64,000 nt of DNA from an uncultured Roseobacter sp. (GTDB lineage Bacteria > Pseudomonadota > Alphaproteobacteria > Rhodobacterales > Rhodobacteraceae), in the NCBI GenBank assembly GCA_947501635.1, contig CANMWT010000007.1:62001-126000 (forward strand), read 5' to 3'. The notes under the pieces are model-generated. The model searched no databases. It saw only the letters and a list, made by a program, of their open reading frames with translations, and was not told where the DNA came from. Shown here piece by piece: positions 35,266-43,765 of this stretch; the first letter of the stretch is position 1, and each line of letters starts with the position of its first letter. The translations under genes were made by a program, and so were the position numbers.

Positions 35266-35970
35266 ATGACCATTCATATCGGGGCCGAGCCAGGCCAGAT
35301 TGCGGAAACCGTTCTGATGCCGGGCGACCCTTATCGCGCGCGTTGGGCGGCAGAAACCTTTCTGGAAGGGGCCAAACTGGTCAACGAAGTGCGGGGCATG
35401 CTTGGGTTTACCGGCACGTACAAGGGCGAGAGGGTAACCATTCAAGGCTCAGGCATGGGTATGCCTTCGCTGTCGATCTACGCGAATGAGTTGATATCGA
35501 CATATGGCGCACAAACGTTGATCCGGATCGGGTCCTGTGGCGGGATGCAGCCGCATGTCGCTGTGCGTGATGTGATAATCGCGATGTCCGCAAGCACGAT
35601 AACCTCGCCGTCCTCTGCCATCTTCCGGGAGTTCAACTTTGCCCCGACCGCGCATTTTGGGCTATTGGCGGCCGCTGTGGCTGCGGCCGACAGCAAAGGC
35701 ATTCGAAGTCACGTGGGCGGGATATATTCGTCGGACGTCTTTTATGCCGAGCGGTCAGATCTGGATGAGCAGATGGTACGGCATGGCATTCTGGGGGTCG
35801 AGATGGAAGCGGCGGAGCTTTATACATTGGCCGCACGCCACGGGCGCCGCGCTCTGGCCGTGCTGACGGTGAGCGATCACTTGCAAACCGGTGAGGCGCT
35901 TCCCGCGCAGGACCGCGAGCAAACCTTTGGCGATATGGTGGAAATAGCGCTTGAGGCGGCCTTTGCATGA
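35266..35970 (+). CDS. deoD: Purine-nucleoside phosphorylase, DeoD type
   Basis: Splits purine (deoxy)nucleosides with phosphate to base and (deoxy)ribose-1-phosphate. It is the hexameric DeoD type of 234 residues: [10 protein letters not shown] (20-29), [24 protein letters not shown] and the catalytic Asp in [17 protein letters not shown] eight bases before ATG 35266 fixes the start (upstream in-frame ATG 35242 rejected). It follows ecm by about 60 bp but is not functionally related to it. The BMP-type nucleoside transporter in this window is a possible partner. Confidence 0.94.
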   Translation: MTIHIGAEPGQIAETVLMPGDPYRARWAAETFLEGAKLVNEVRGMLGFTGTYKGERVTIQGSGMGMPSLSIYANELISTYGAQTLIRIGSCGGMQPHVAVRDVIIAMSASTITSPSSAIFREFNFAPTAHFGLLAAAVAAADSKGIRSHVGGIYSSDVFYAERSDLDEQMVRHGILGVEMEAAELYTLAARHGRRALAVLTVSDHLQTGEALPAQDREQTFGDMVEIALEAAFA

Positions 35971-36002
35971 GTGCCAAACCGCAGACGGAGTGGAGATTGC
36001 GG

Positions 36003-36037
36003 GTGCCTCCGGCGGGGATATTTGAGGACCAAAGAAG
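36003..36037. repeat. Intergenic GCCTCCGGCGG-type element typical of Rhodobacteraceae
   Basis: The stretch contains GTGCCTCCGGCGGGGATATT followed by GAGGACCAAAGAAG. Elements of this form (GCCTCCGGCGG, then ATTT, then GG-CCAAAGAAG-like) recur between genes in many Rhodobacteraceae genomes as I recall. It lies between the convergent deoD and DUF1989 genes. Only one copy is seen in this window, so the repeated nature rests on recollection and not on the window. Confidence 0.5.
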
Positions 36038-36065
36038 CCGGGCACAGGCCCGCTTCAGCGCCCCA

Positions 36066-36911
36066 TCAGGTGCCGTGTGTCCGGTCGTAGCTGTTGCGCG
36101 CTGGTGGCGACCATGCCCCGAGCGCGCCGTCAGCAGGTTTGAAGATGTCGACGCGCATCGGATGGCAGGCAGCCTGATCGCTTGAATGTGTTGTCGAGCA
36201 GTCGCCCCCCGGGCAGGCCGACAGATTGCCCAAAAGATCGATTTCGGCAAAGAATTCGATGTAGTCACCGGGCCTTACTGGGCTTGCTTTCATGAAATAC
36301 TGACCGGTGTCACGGGTAAAGCCAGTGCACATGAACACGTTGAGCACATCATGCACCAGCGGTTCGGCTTCCGAGCGCGGGATATTGAGGTATTCAGCAA
36401 GTGCGCGCGTCAGGTTGGAATGGCAACAGTGGTGGTACTGCCCCCCGTTTGACAGCAAGGCGTGTGTGTAGGGGTCGCATCTTGTGCCGATAACGTCATG
36501 TACCGATCCGCCGTAGGCATCGATGCCATACCAGTTCAATGTATCCTCTGTCACCGTCGCCATCGGGCGCAGATGCGGAAAACCCGACCACATACGTTCT
36601 CCGGTGGTGATATGGGTGCCGTGCAGGGCACGTGTCTTGCCGGAGTAGAACCTCTCGGCCACATCTTTGGCATTATGCAGGTTCAGGTCACCGACCTGTG
36701 GCCCTTCGATGGATGTGATCCGGAAAAAATGACCCGCCGGCGCCAGAAAGCAGCGTGCTTCGCGTGGGGGCACAGTGACTTCGTCGACTTTTTGCGCCGT
36801 GTCACGTGCTGCCGCATAGAGCGCCAGATCAGGTCGCGGCAGTGTGTCGGGCGGATAGCACACAACGGGTGCAACTGCGCGGCGGACATCGGCATCGCTG
36901 GGTTTTGTCAC
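36066..36911 (-). CDS. DUF1989 / urea carboxylase-associated-like protein
   Basis: A 281-residue protein of the DUF1989 family, often found near urea-amidolyase genes. The family look is visible in FFRITSIEGPQVGDLNLHNA, THITTGERMWSGFPHLRPM and DVLNVFMCTGF, with multiple conserved His and Cys (QYHHCCHSNL, CPGGDCSTTHSS). The function is unestablished, and no urea carboxylase or transporter is nearby. It begins with GTG (36911), eight bases after AAGGAT. It is convergent to deoD. Confidence 0.85.
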   Translation of the reverse strand: MTKPSDADVRRAVAPVVCYPPDTLPRPDLALYAAARDTAQKVDEVTVPPREARCFLAPAGHFFRITSIEGPQVGDLNLHNAKDVAERFYSGKTRALHGTHITTGERMWSGFPHLRPMATVTEDTLNWYGIDAYGGSVHDVIGTRCDPYTHALLSNGGQYHHCCHSNLTRALAEYLNIPRSEAEPLVHDVLNVFMCTGFTRDTGQYFMKASPVRPGDYIEFFAEIDLLGNLSACPGGDCSTTHSSDQAACHPMRVDIFKPADGALGAWSPPARNSYDRTHGT

Positions 36912-36988
36912 GGGGCTATCCTTTTGGCTTTGACGGGTCTCGCGGCAGGTTCACCGTTGCGCCACGGAACGTCAAGGCAGTCGCCCAG

Positions 36989-37198
36989 TCACAGGCTTTC
37001 GTCGAGCTTGCAGTACCGTGGTGGCCCGGGCTTGTCGGCAAAGCCCTCGGCGCCACAGGCCATGCATCTGTACTTGCGCAAACCGTCCCGATCACCGGTT
37101 TTGTCCGCACGCCAGCGGCACTGGCGAGTGGCGTGGTTCCTGCGCGCAAACAGCAGGACCAGCAAAAAGGCGATCACAAGGCCAATGACGATATGCAT
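36989..37198 (-). CDS. Small membrane-anchored protein with cysteine pairs
   Basis: A 69-residue product: an N-terminal membrane helix (MHIVIGLVIAFLLVLLFA), then a basic segment and a small possible zinc-binding part with Cys in RQCRWR, CMAC and RYCKL. Too short for a named domain; it looks like a membrane-tethered zinc-ribbon. Its start overlaps the ZIP transporter stop by one base (TGATG), so it is made with it and might assist metal handling. Function unknown. Confidence 0.7.
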   Translation of the reverse strand: MHIVIGLVIAFLLVLLFARRNHATRQCRWRADKTGDRDGLRKYRCMACGAEGFADKPGPPRYCKLDESL

Positions 37199-37902
37199 CA
37201 GATCAGTAAATCTCCTGCCAGCCCCAGGCCGAAGCCCAGAATACCACAGAGCGGCGGCAAAAAGGTGTTTTCCAGACGCACCTGCGGTGCGATGTCCTGA
37301 AGCATCAGATAGATGATACCGCCAGAGGCGACCATCATCACCGCTCCGACAACAGCTTCCTGCTCTGCAGGAAGGATGACGCCCACGTAGGCTGCAAGAG
37401 GCCCCAATGGGACCATGAGCCAGAAGAGCCAGAGCGAAACGGGTCTGTCCTGTGCCATCTCCCGCATCGCGTTGAAGCCTTCGGGCAGGTTTTGCAGCGC
37501 GATCAGTCCCGCCACCAACAGTGCGGCCGACGCATCACCCGCAATCAGCGCGCCAAGCGCCATGGCCTCGGGCAGGTAATCCATCATCATCGCGAGGAAC
37601 TGCCCCAAGCGACTGCCGGAACGCTCCAGAACCGTGTTGATGACAGCAAAACCGATGCCACCGGCAAAAAACCAGATCAGCGCCGGAACCGGTTCAAGCC
37701 GTTCTCTGCCTTCCGGCAATAACACCAAGGCAACCGCAGCCAGCAAGGCACCCGCGCCAAAAGCGATTACGCCGTGACGGGTCTCTTCCTCCAGCCAGCC
37801 CGGCATGATGGTGTTGTGCCACGTGCCCAGCCACGCGCCCACAGGAATTGATCCGCCCGCAAGCGTCGCCAGTAAAAGCGCCGTCCACAGGGTCTCCGAC
37901 AC
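37198..37902 (-). CDS. ZIP-family divalent metal transporter
   Basis: A 234-residue ZIP (SLC39-like) protein for import of Zn2+ or a related ion across the inner membrane. The membrane signature is DYLPEAMALGALIAG, with ALQNLPEGFNAMRE as the conserved NxPEG metal-binding helix. About seven membrane helices are visible. GTG 37902 is the likely start, 4 bp from the sdhB stop, so it rides on the sdhB transcript; the link to succinate dehydrogenase is positional only. It overlaps the downstream 69-codon gene. Confidence 0.9.
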   Translation of the reverse strand: MSETLWTALLLATLAGGSIPVGAWLGTWHNTIMPGWLEEETRHGVIAFGAGALLAAVALVLLPEGRERLEPVPALIWFFAGGIGFAVINTVLERSGSRLGQFLAMMMDYLPEAMALGALIAGDASAALLVAGLIALQNLPEGFNAMREMAQDRPVSLWLFWLMVPLGPLAAYVGVILPAEQEAVVGAVMMVASGGIIYLMLQDIAPQVRLENTFLPPLCGILGFGLGLAGDLLI

Positions 37903-37906
37903 GGGG

Positions 37907-38686
37907 TCAGACGCGGCGTTCGACCATCATCTTCTTGATGTTCGCAATCGCCTCTGCGGGGTTCAGACCTTTGGGACAAGTCTTGGCGCAGTTCATGATC
38001 GTGTGGCAGCGATAGAGTTTGAAAGGGTCTTCAAGATCGTCCAGACGCTCGCCCGTGGCCTCATCGCGACTATCGATGATCCAGCGGTAGGCGTGCAGCA
38101 GCGCCGCGGGCCCAAGGTACCTGTCACCGTTCCACCAGTAACTGGGGCAGGAGGTCGAACAGGAGGCGCACATCACACATTCATAGAGACCGTCAAGCTT
38201 CTTGCGGTCCTCAATAGACTGTTTCCACTCCTTGGCGGGACGGTTTGTCTTGGTTTCCAGCCACGGCATGATCGACGCGTGTTGCGCGTAGAAATGCGTC
38301 AGGTCCGGGATCAGGTCCTTGACCACGGGCATATGCGGCAGCGGGTAGATTTTCACGTCCCCTTTCACTTCGTCCATCCCATAGATGCAGGCGAGCGTGT
38401 TGATGCCGTCAATGTTCATCGCGCACGACCCGCAAATACCCTCACGGCAGGAGCGCCGGAAGGTCAGGGTCGGGTCGATTTCATTCTTGATCTTGATAAG
38501 CGCGTCCAGAATCATCGGGCCGCAGCTGTCCATATCAACGAAATAGGTATCGACACGCGGATTTTTCCCGTCGTCAGGGTTCCAGCGGTAGATCTGGAAC
38601 TTCCGCAGGTTTGTCGCGTCTTCCGGCTTGGGCCAGGTGGTGCCCGTGGTCATACGGGAGTTCTTGGGAAGAGTAAGCTGTACCAT
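37907..38686 (-). CDS. sdhB: Succinate dehydrogenase iron-sulfur subunit
   Basis: Iron-sulfur subunit of respiratory complex II, carrying electrons from the SdhA flavin to ubiquinone. The [2Fe-2S] ligands are Cys80, Cys85, Cys88 and Cys100 ([22 protein letters not shown]), the [4Fe-4S] motif is [12 protein letters not shown] and the [3Fe-4S] motif CHTIMNC followed by AKTCPKG. The length of 259 residues is normal. AAGGA about ten bases before the ATG supports the start. It is separated from sdhA by three unrelated genes and a 185-bp gap, so it may have its own promoter. Confidence 0.98.
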   Translation of the reverse strand: MVQLTLPKNSRMTTGTTWPKPEDATNLRKFQIYRWNPDDGKNPRVDTYFVDMDSCGPMILDALIKIKNEIDPTLTFRRSCREGICGSCAMNIDGINTLACIYGMDEVKGDVKIYPLPHMPVVKDLIPDLTHFYAQHASIMPWLETKTNRPAKEWKQSIEDRKKLDGLYECVMCASCSTSCPSYWWNGDRYLGPAALLHAYRWIIDSRDEATGERLDDLEDPFKLYRCHTIMNCAKTCPKGLNPAEAIANIKKMMVERRV

Positions 38687-38871
38687 CGTGTCGTTTCCTT
38701 TCCTGCCAAAGTTTTTACAATAAGCAAAAGGCTTTGACCATCGTTTGAAGGGCAGTTCGCCTGCCTCAAAATAGCGCAGTCGCAGTACCTGAGCCTATGT
38801 GCGGCACCATTTGGAAGACTGCTGGGTTCATGTTGTCATATCCGGTGATTTATCCGTCTGAGCACACCTTT

Positions 38872-39213
38872 TTACTGAACAAAAGCTTCGGCCATCTGCG
38901 CATCGCCGATCTTGGCGCGCAGACAGTCCTGCGTCTCGGGCCGGGCCAGAATGCCGGTCACGACATCCGCCGTGCCCTGATCGGCACCGACAAGGGCATC
39001 TGCGGCGAGGGTTTGCACCTCATTGGCGGTCGCGAATTCGACGACACAATGGGTAAAGGGTTCAAAAAAGGCTTTCGGAACCTGCGGGAAATAAAGCGCC
39101 AGTGTTTCGGGCATCACCGTGGTTGCCGCATCGCGGCCCGCATTATCTGTGGCCGTTTTTATTTCGCTGCAGGCCCCCAGAAAAAGACATATCACGATCA
39201 ACGCACGCTTCAT
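38872..39213 (-). CDS. Small predicted lipoprotein
   Basis: A 113-residue product with lipoprotein signal MKRALIVICLFLGAC (lipobox LGAC, Cys15) and a mature part containing two further Cys (FTHCVVEFATANEV, QDCLRAKIGDAQ). No known domain is recognised. Start ATG 39213 follows AAGG eight bases upstream and overlaps the stop of the FkbM-type gene (ATGA). A longer reading frame on the opposite strand (38797-39246) lacks these features and is rejected. It sits inside the sdhA-sdhB interval. Confidence 0.75.
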   Translation of the reverse strand: MKRALIVICLFLGACSEIKTATDNAGRDAATTVMPETLALYFPQVPKAFFEPFTHCVVEFATANEVQTLAADALVGADQGTADVVTGILARPETQDCLRAKIGDAQMAEAFVQ

Positions 39214-39893
39214 GACGCCCACCTTGTAAACAGTACATCCAGATAGCGCGGGTGCGCCTTTTTGCCGGGTCCCGCGCCGATGTTGAGAACATCGCGCAAC
39301 TGCAACCCCGCATCCGCCAGATGAGAGACCAGCGCAGACGGGACGCCAACGCCTTCAAAGCGCGGGCTCACCGACATTTCAAGGATCACAAACTCGCAGC
39401 GTTTCAGCGTCTCGGCAGCGCCTGCTATTGCTTCAAGTTCGAACCCCTCGGTATCAAGTTTGAGGCCAGCACGCCCCGGGTACGCGACTGCGATCTCGTC
39501 CAGAGGTTTTACAGGTACCTCCACCGCCTTTTGGCGCACGAAGCTTTGCGCCAGTTTATCCGTTCGCACCTTGAGGCTTGCCATGGCGTGTTCCTGCTTG
39601 GATTCGGAATAGGGAATGTTCAGCGTCGCAACTCCAGCATTCGCGCCCAGGGCGGCCGCATGGAAATGAAAGTCCTGCAGATGGCCCTTGGTGCGCACCC
39701 GTTCGGCACAGTCTTCCTGCGGGTCGATCAACACAAAGCGCGCATTGGGGAAACTGCGGTAAAGCCATGGCGTGCCATTGGCGACCCCGACATCAAAGAC
39801 AACATCGGGATCAAAGCCGTAACTGCGAAGATAGGGCGCACGGGTTTTGTTCGGTGAAACCACCATTCCCTGCGCCCTGAGCGCATTGCGCAT
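39210..39893 (-). CDS. FkbM-family methyltransferase
   Basis: SAM-dependent methyltransferase of 227 residues, FkbM family. VVFDVGVANGTPWLYRSFPNARFVLIDPQ is motif I with the adenosyl-binding acidic residue, and PLDEIAVAY with LKLDTEGFELEAIAGA is the family end. FkbM enzymes methylate hydroxyls, often on surface sugars. The start is ATG 39893; the frame runs to TTG 39926. It lies between the small repeat protein and the lipoprotein gene in the sdhA-sdhB interval and is not obviously part of complex II. The substrate is unknown. Confidence 0.85.
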   Translation of the reverse strand: MRNALRAQGMVVSPNKTRAPYLRSYGFDPDVVFDVGVANGTPWLYRSFPNARFVLIDPQEDCAERVRTKGHLQDFHFHAAALGANAGVATLNIPYSESKQEHAMASLKVRTDKLAQSFVRQKAVEVPVKPLDEIAVAYPGRAGLKLDTEGFELEAIAGAAETLKRCEFVILEMSVSPRFEGVGVPSALVSHLADAGLQLRDVLNIGAGPGKKAHPRYLDVLFTRWAS

Positions 39894-39928
39894 CTGTTGA
39901 ACCGTGTCAGGTCCCGTGCGTGACAACG

Positions 39929-40231
39929 TCAGCCGCGTCCTGCAACACAGTACAGATTGCCGCGATACATGCCCGTCATGTGGTCAGGGCACAGGTGGCT
40001 GCGTGGCGCGATGACCTGATACTCAGGGTTGCGGCAGTACAGATCACCACGATAGATTTCACGGTACTCGGGTGGGCAGTTGTTCATCACTGTGCTGCTG
40101 CCGGAATACTTCCCTGCCTTATAGCTCTGGTCGGTGATCTTACCGCCGCTGTGGCCGTCAGCCTGCGCGGCGACGGCTGTGGTCAGGCACATCGCAGCGG
40201 CCGCTGCTGCAGCGCAAAAAATGCGTTTCAT
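39929..40231 (-). CDS. Small exported protein with two CPx6YRG(D/N)LYC repeats
   Basis: A 100-residue product with a signal peptide ([24 protein letters not shown]). The mature part holds two copies of a 15-residue unit: CPPEYREIYRGDLYC (52-66) and CPDHMTGMYRGNLYC (81-95), spaced 29 residues apart and probably each a disulfide or metal-binding hairpin. No named family recognised. Its ATG overlaps the sdhA stop by one base (TGATG), so it is translated right after SdhA, and the FkbM gene follows. Confidence 0.8.
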   Translation of the reverse strand: MKRIFCAAAAAAAMCLTTAVAAQADGHSGGKITDQSYKAGKYSGSSTVMNNCPPEYREIYRGDLYCRNPEYQVIAPRSHLCPDHMTGMYRGNLYCVAGRG

Positions 40232-42036
40232 CAGAATGTCCTTTTCTTCGGAGCAATTTTCTTGGGATCAATCCCACCGTCATTGTGACTGGTCAGAGGC
40301 TGTTCGTGAACCCCCCGATATCCAAGAGAAGCTTTGTTCCCTTTGAACCAGATCAGCGAGTGCTTGCGCCAGTTCTCGTCATCGCGCTCCGGGAAATCCT
40401 CATGCGCATGCGCGCCGCGGCTTTCCTTGCGTGCCTCGGCCCCCGTGATCGTCGCGACTGCATTGGGGATCAGGTTGGCGAGTTCCAGTGTTTCCATCAG
40501 GTCCGAATTCCACACGAGGCTGCGGTCGGTCACGCCGACGTCTGCCCATTTGTCTGCCACTTCTTCCATCGCCTTCTTGCCTTCGGCAAGGGTCTCGTTG
40601 GCGCGGAAAACCGCGGCATCCTTTTGCATGGTTTGTTGCATTTCCAAACGCAGCTCTGCGGTGGACATGTGCCCCTTGGCATAACGCGTGTTGTCAAACC
40701 GGTCGAGCGCCGCATCAACCGATTTCTGGTTCGGCGCGGGTACAGGGCTGTCAGGATCAACGATCTTACCGGCACGGATGGCCGCCGCGCGACCAAAGAC
40801 GACAAGGTCAATCAGGGAGTTCGACCCAAGGCGATTGGCCCCATGCACAGAGGCACAACCCGCTTCTCCCACAGCCATCAGACCAGGGCTCACACGGTCG
40901 GGGCTGTCGGCTGTCGGGGCCAGCACCTCGCCCCAATAGTTCGTGGGAATACCTCCCATGTTGTAGTGCACGGTGGGCAGCACGGGGATCGGCTCTTTGT
41001 TGAGGTTCACACCCGCAAACACACGTGCACTTTCAGAGATACCGGGCAGACGCAGTTTCAGCGTCTCGGGCGGCAGGTGGTTGAGGTTGAGGTGAATGTG
41101 ATCGCCATTGGCACCCACCCCGCGGCCTTCGCGGATTTCCATGGTCATGCAGCGGCTGACATAGTCACGCGGTGCAAGGTCCTTGTACTGCGGTGCGTAA
41201 CGTTCCATGAACCGCTCGCCCTCGGAGTTGGTCAGATACCCCCCCTCGCCGCGCGCGCCTTCGGTAATCAGACAACCCGCACCATAAATACCGGTGGGGT
41301 GGAACTGCACGAACTCCATATCCTGCAGTGGCAGTCCGGCGCGCGCCGTCATGCCGCCGCCGTCACCGGTGCAGGTGTGTGCGGACGTGGCCGAGAAATA
41401 GGCGCGCCCGTATCCGCCCGTGGCCAGTACAACCATTTTCGAGCTGAACAGGTGCAATGTGCCGTCATCCAGTTTCCAGCACAAAACCCCCTGACACACA
41501 CCGTCGTCCGACATGATGAGATCGATGGCGAAATACTCGATGTAAAACTCTGCGTTGTTCTTCAGCGACTGGCCATAAAGCGTGTGCAAAATAGCGTGGC
41601 CGGTCCGGTCGGCGGCCGCACAGGTTCTCTGGACCGCGGGACCTTCCCCAAATTCCGTCGTGTGACCGCCAAAGGGACGCTGGTAGATTTTGCCCTCTTC
41701 AGTACGCGAGAACGGCACGCCGTAATGCTCAAGCTCGTAAACCGCCTTGGGCGCTTCGCGGGCCAGATACTCCATGGCGTCTGTATCGCCCAGCCAGTCA
41801 GACCCTTTGACCGTGTCATACATATGCCACTGCCAGTTGTCGGGGCCCATGTTGGACAGCGACGCGGCGATGCCCCCTTGTGCCGCCACCGTGTGCGAGC
41901 GTGTCGGAAATACTTTGGTCACACAGGCAGTACGCAGCCCCTGCTCCGCCATCCCAAGTGTCGCACGCAGCCCTGCGCCACCGGCACCAACGACGACCAC
42001 GTCGTATTCGTGCGTTTCGTATTCGTATGAAGCCAT
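40231..42036 (-). CDS. sdhA: Succinate dehydrogenase flavoprotein subunit
   Basis: FAD subunit of complex II: oxidises succinate to fumarate at the inner membrane. The FAD-binding start is [21 protein letters not shown], the covalent FAD His lies in [15 protein letters not shown], and [20 protein letters not shown] is the substrate-domain block. The length of 601 residues is normal. GGGGAG about eight bases before ATG 42036 marks the start; a frame extension to 42144 is rejected. It is the third gene of sdhC-sdhD-sdhA. Confidence 0.98.
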   Translation of the reverse strand: MASYEYETHEYDVVVVGAGGAGLRATLGMAEQGLRTACVTKVFPTRSHTVAAQGGIAASLSNMGPDNWQWHMYDTVKGSDWLGDTDAMEYLAREAPKAVYELEHYGVPFSRTEEGKIYQRPFGGHTTEFGEGPAVQRTCAAADRTGHAILHTLYGQSLKNNAEFYIEYFAIDLIMSDDGVCQGVLCWKLDDGTLHLFSSKMVVLATGGYGRAYFSATSAHTCTGDGGGMTARAGLPLQDMEFVQFHPTGIYGAGCLITEGARGEGGYLTNSEGERFMERYAPQYKDLAPRDYVSRCMTMEIREGRGVGANGDHIHLNLNHLPPETLKLRLPGISESARVFAGVNLNKEPIPVLPTVHYNMGGIPTNYWGEVLAPTADSPDRVSPGLMAVGEAGCASVHGANRLGSNSLIDLVVFGRAAAIRAGKIVDPDSPVPAPNQKSVDAALDRFDNTRYAKGHMSTAELRLEMQQTMQKDAAVFRANETLAEGKKAMEEVADKWADVGVTDRSLVWNSDLMETLELANLIPNAVATITGAEARKESRGAHAHEDFPERDDENWRKHSLIWFKGNKASLGYRGVHEQPLTSHNDGGIDPKKIAPKKRTF

Positions 42037-42085
42037 GGAATTCTCCCCTGGAACTTTTTGGCGCGCTTGCCCGCGCCTGAATGGA

Positions 42086-42457
42086 TTACAGCGCGAGCCG
42101 GACGATGGCGTAAAGCCCAAAGCCCATTGCCGCATAGCTGACACAGGTCATCGCGATCATGGCAACCTTCTGCGCCATGCCGTGCACATAGTCTTCGATC
42201 AGCGCCTGAACCCCGTCGGCAAAATGCTTGAAGGTCACAACAATCGTGAGCCCCGCGACGACCGCCGGGAAGGGCCGGGCAAAGTAAGCTGTCACTTCTT
42301 CATACGACGCCCCGAGCATAGGCCCGAAAGTAAAGACAAAGAGAGGGATCAGGATCAGCAGAGCGCCGGAGCTCACGGTCATGGCCCAATGATGCTCGGT
42401 ACCGGATTTCGCGGACCCCATGCCGGTGGCGCGCTTGCGGTCGGTCAGATAACTCAT
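42086..42457 (-). CDS. sdhD: Succinate dehydrogenase membrane anchor subunit
   Basis: Complex II anchor with three hydrophobic helices, 123 residues. It starts [24 protein letters not shown], a common alphaproteobacterial SdhD form, and carries the heme-region pattern [20 protein letters not shown], with conserved His and Asp-Tyr residues near the quinone and heme b site. It lies 12 bp from sdhC and 49 bp from sdhA on the same strand, in the usual order sdhC-sdhD-sdhA. Confidence 0.95.
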   Translation of the reverse strand: MSYLTDRKRATGMGSAKSGTEHHWAMTVSSGALLILIPLFVFTFGPMLGASYEEVTAYFARPFPAVVAGLTIVVTFKHFADGVQALIEDYVHGMAQKVAMIAMTCVSYAAMGFGLYAIVRLAL

Positions 42458-42468
42458 GTGCGGCTCCT

Positions 42469-42852
42469 TTAAACGATAGCGATTGTCAGCAGGGTAAGCA
42501 CAAACGACCCGCCAATCACCGCATAGCCAAGTTTGTAGGCTGTCTCGAGGTCAAGGCCCACGCCCTGATCCCAGATCAGATGCCGCACACCCGCCAGTGT
42601 GTGATACCACAGCCCCCAAAGCGACAAGGTCATCACCAGATCCCCGAACCAGCTCGTCAACACACCATTGGCAATATCGAAATACTCTGGCGAAGTCGCC
42701 GCGGCCAGAAACCACCAGACAACGAGCAAAGCCGAGATCAGCAGGGCATTCCCCGTTATCCGCGTCAAAATCGACGTCATCGAGGTCAGTTGCGGGCGGT
42801 AGATCGTCAGATGCGGCGACAAGGGGCGATTGCCCCGATTCACATCAGCCAT
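42469..42852 (-). CDS. sdhC: Succinate dehydrogenase cytochrome b556 subunit
   Basis: Cytochrome b-type anchor subunit of complex II, 127 residues with three membrane helices. The family start is NRPLSPHLTIYRPQLTSMTSILTRITG, and the heme His is in WYHTLAGVRHLIWDQG. It is the first gene of the sdh operon. The 150 bp upstream hold a 31-bp bipartite GTGATCAC element also found before sucC. Confidence 0.97.
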   Translation of the reverse strand: MADVNRGNRPLSPHLTIYRPQLTSMTSILTRITGNALLISALLVVWWFLAAATSPEYFDIANGVLTSWFGDLVMTLSLWGLWYHTLAGVRHLIWDQGVGLDLETAYKLGYAVIGGSFVLTLLTIAIV

Positions 42853-42974
42853 TGTAGATTCCTTTTGTTCCCTGCCTCCTTTTTACTCCAATTTAGGCAC
42901 ATGTCACGCGCGGCATCGCCTCACAGCCGCGTTAAATTGGCGCGATTTGCAGAAAAAATCCGAAATTCTCGCAG

Positions 42975-43005
42975 TTGTGATCACAGCAGCCAAAAGTGTG
43001 ATCAC
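42975..43005 (-). promoter_or_regulatory. Bipartite GTGATCAC operator-like element upstream of sdhC
   Basis: Read toward sdhC (minus strand) it is GTGATCACACTTTT, six variable bases (GGCTGC), then TGTGATCACAA. The two palindrome centres are 21 bp apart, two helical turns, at about 128 and 149 bp from the sdhC ATG. All 25 non-spacer positions are identical to the element before sucC, so it is very likely the operator of a regulator shared by sdh and suc. The regulator is not encoded in the window. Confidence 0.85.
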
Positions 43006-43006
43006 G

Positions 43007-43675
43007 CTACTGCAAGCCACTGAGTTGACGTGTCGTTTCCCGCTGAAGCTTGCGTTTGATCTGTTCGGGGTAGTCCTCGAAACCGTTCGCCGTCACGACA
43101 AAAGCTCCCTCCCCGTGGATCAGGTTTTCAAAAAACCACGCGGTCAGGTCTTCCTCATCAGTTTCAATCGCAAGGGCGTTCACCGTCACGCCCAGTTGTG
43201 TCAGTGCCGCACGACGCGTGCTAGGGTCGACCCCCTCATTTGACGCACCATCGCCAGACACATCCACAACCTTACGCCGGCACTCCGGCACCTCTGCAAA
43301 GGCGCGCTCGGCCGCGATCAGCGCTTCGCCTACCGCCGTTGAGTAATTGCGCCACACGCGCTGATCTTCCGTCACGCGCGCGGCAAATGCTGCCACGTCC
43401 TGGGCCGACCGGATGCGTTGCCAGGGGATTGTCTGTCGCTGCCGGCTAGACCCTGTCCATTGAATCAAGGTGACCATCGCCTGCTGGTCGATCAACGCGT
43501 CCACCACAATGCCGTCATTCAAAGCGGCGGCAAGTCCGCGCATCTGGATGTCATACTCGCGTGCATCCACCGACCCTGAGACATCCACCGCCAGCACAAG
43601 CGCCAGTTGACACGCCCGCGCACCCGCAGAAGCCACCAGAAAACCAAGAAAAAGTACGGCACGGATGAATTTCAT
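43007..43675 (-). CDS. DUF1194 VWA-like exported protein
   Basis: A 222-residue protein with a signal peptide (MKFIRAVLFLGFLVASAGARA) and a von Willebrand A-like domain. The MIDAS metal site begins DVSGS (31-35), with VVDVSGDGASNEGVDP for the following strand and loop. It belongs to the DUF1194 family; binding partners are unknown. It ends 2 bp from the sdh regulatory element and is transcribed toward the sdh operon, so read-through into sdh is possible. Confidence 0.88.
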   Translation of the reverse strand: MKFIRAVLFLGFLVASAGARACQLALVLAVDVSGSVDAREYDIQMRGLAAALNDGIVVDALIDQQAMVTLIQWTGSSRQRQTIPWQRIRSAQDVAAFAARVTEDQRVWRNYSTAVGEALIAAERAFAEVPECRRKVVDVSGDGASNEGVDPSTRRAALTQLGVTVNALAIETDEEDLTAWFFENLIHGEGAFVVTANGFEDYPEQIKRKLQRETTRQLSGLQ

Positions 43676-43765
43676 ACTGCCATCCTAGCCGCTTTGACGC
43701 GCGATGCATCTGCCAATTCGACGACAGCCGACAAGCATAGCCGCGCGGCCCGCGGCATTCGCCCG

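Noticed and set aside
38797-39246. 149-codon plus-strand frame over the lipoprotein gene
   Set aside because: The minus-strand frame has a lipobox, a Shine-Dalgarno and coupling to the FkbM gene; the plus-strand product shows none of these.
40285-42030. 581-codon open frame on the plus strand opposite sdhA
   Set aside because: It is antisense to sdhA, an unmistakable gene; the product is His/Arg-rich without domains, the usual shadow in GC-rich DNA.
43740-43756. GCCGCG/CGCGGC hairpin downstream of mch
   Set aside because: Only 6 bp of GC stem with no U-tract; such hairpins are common by chance in this GC-rich DNA.
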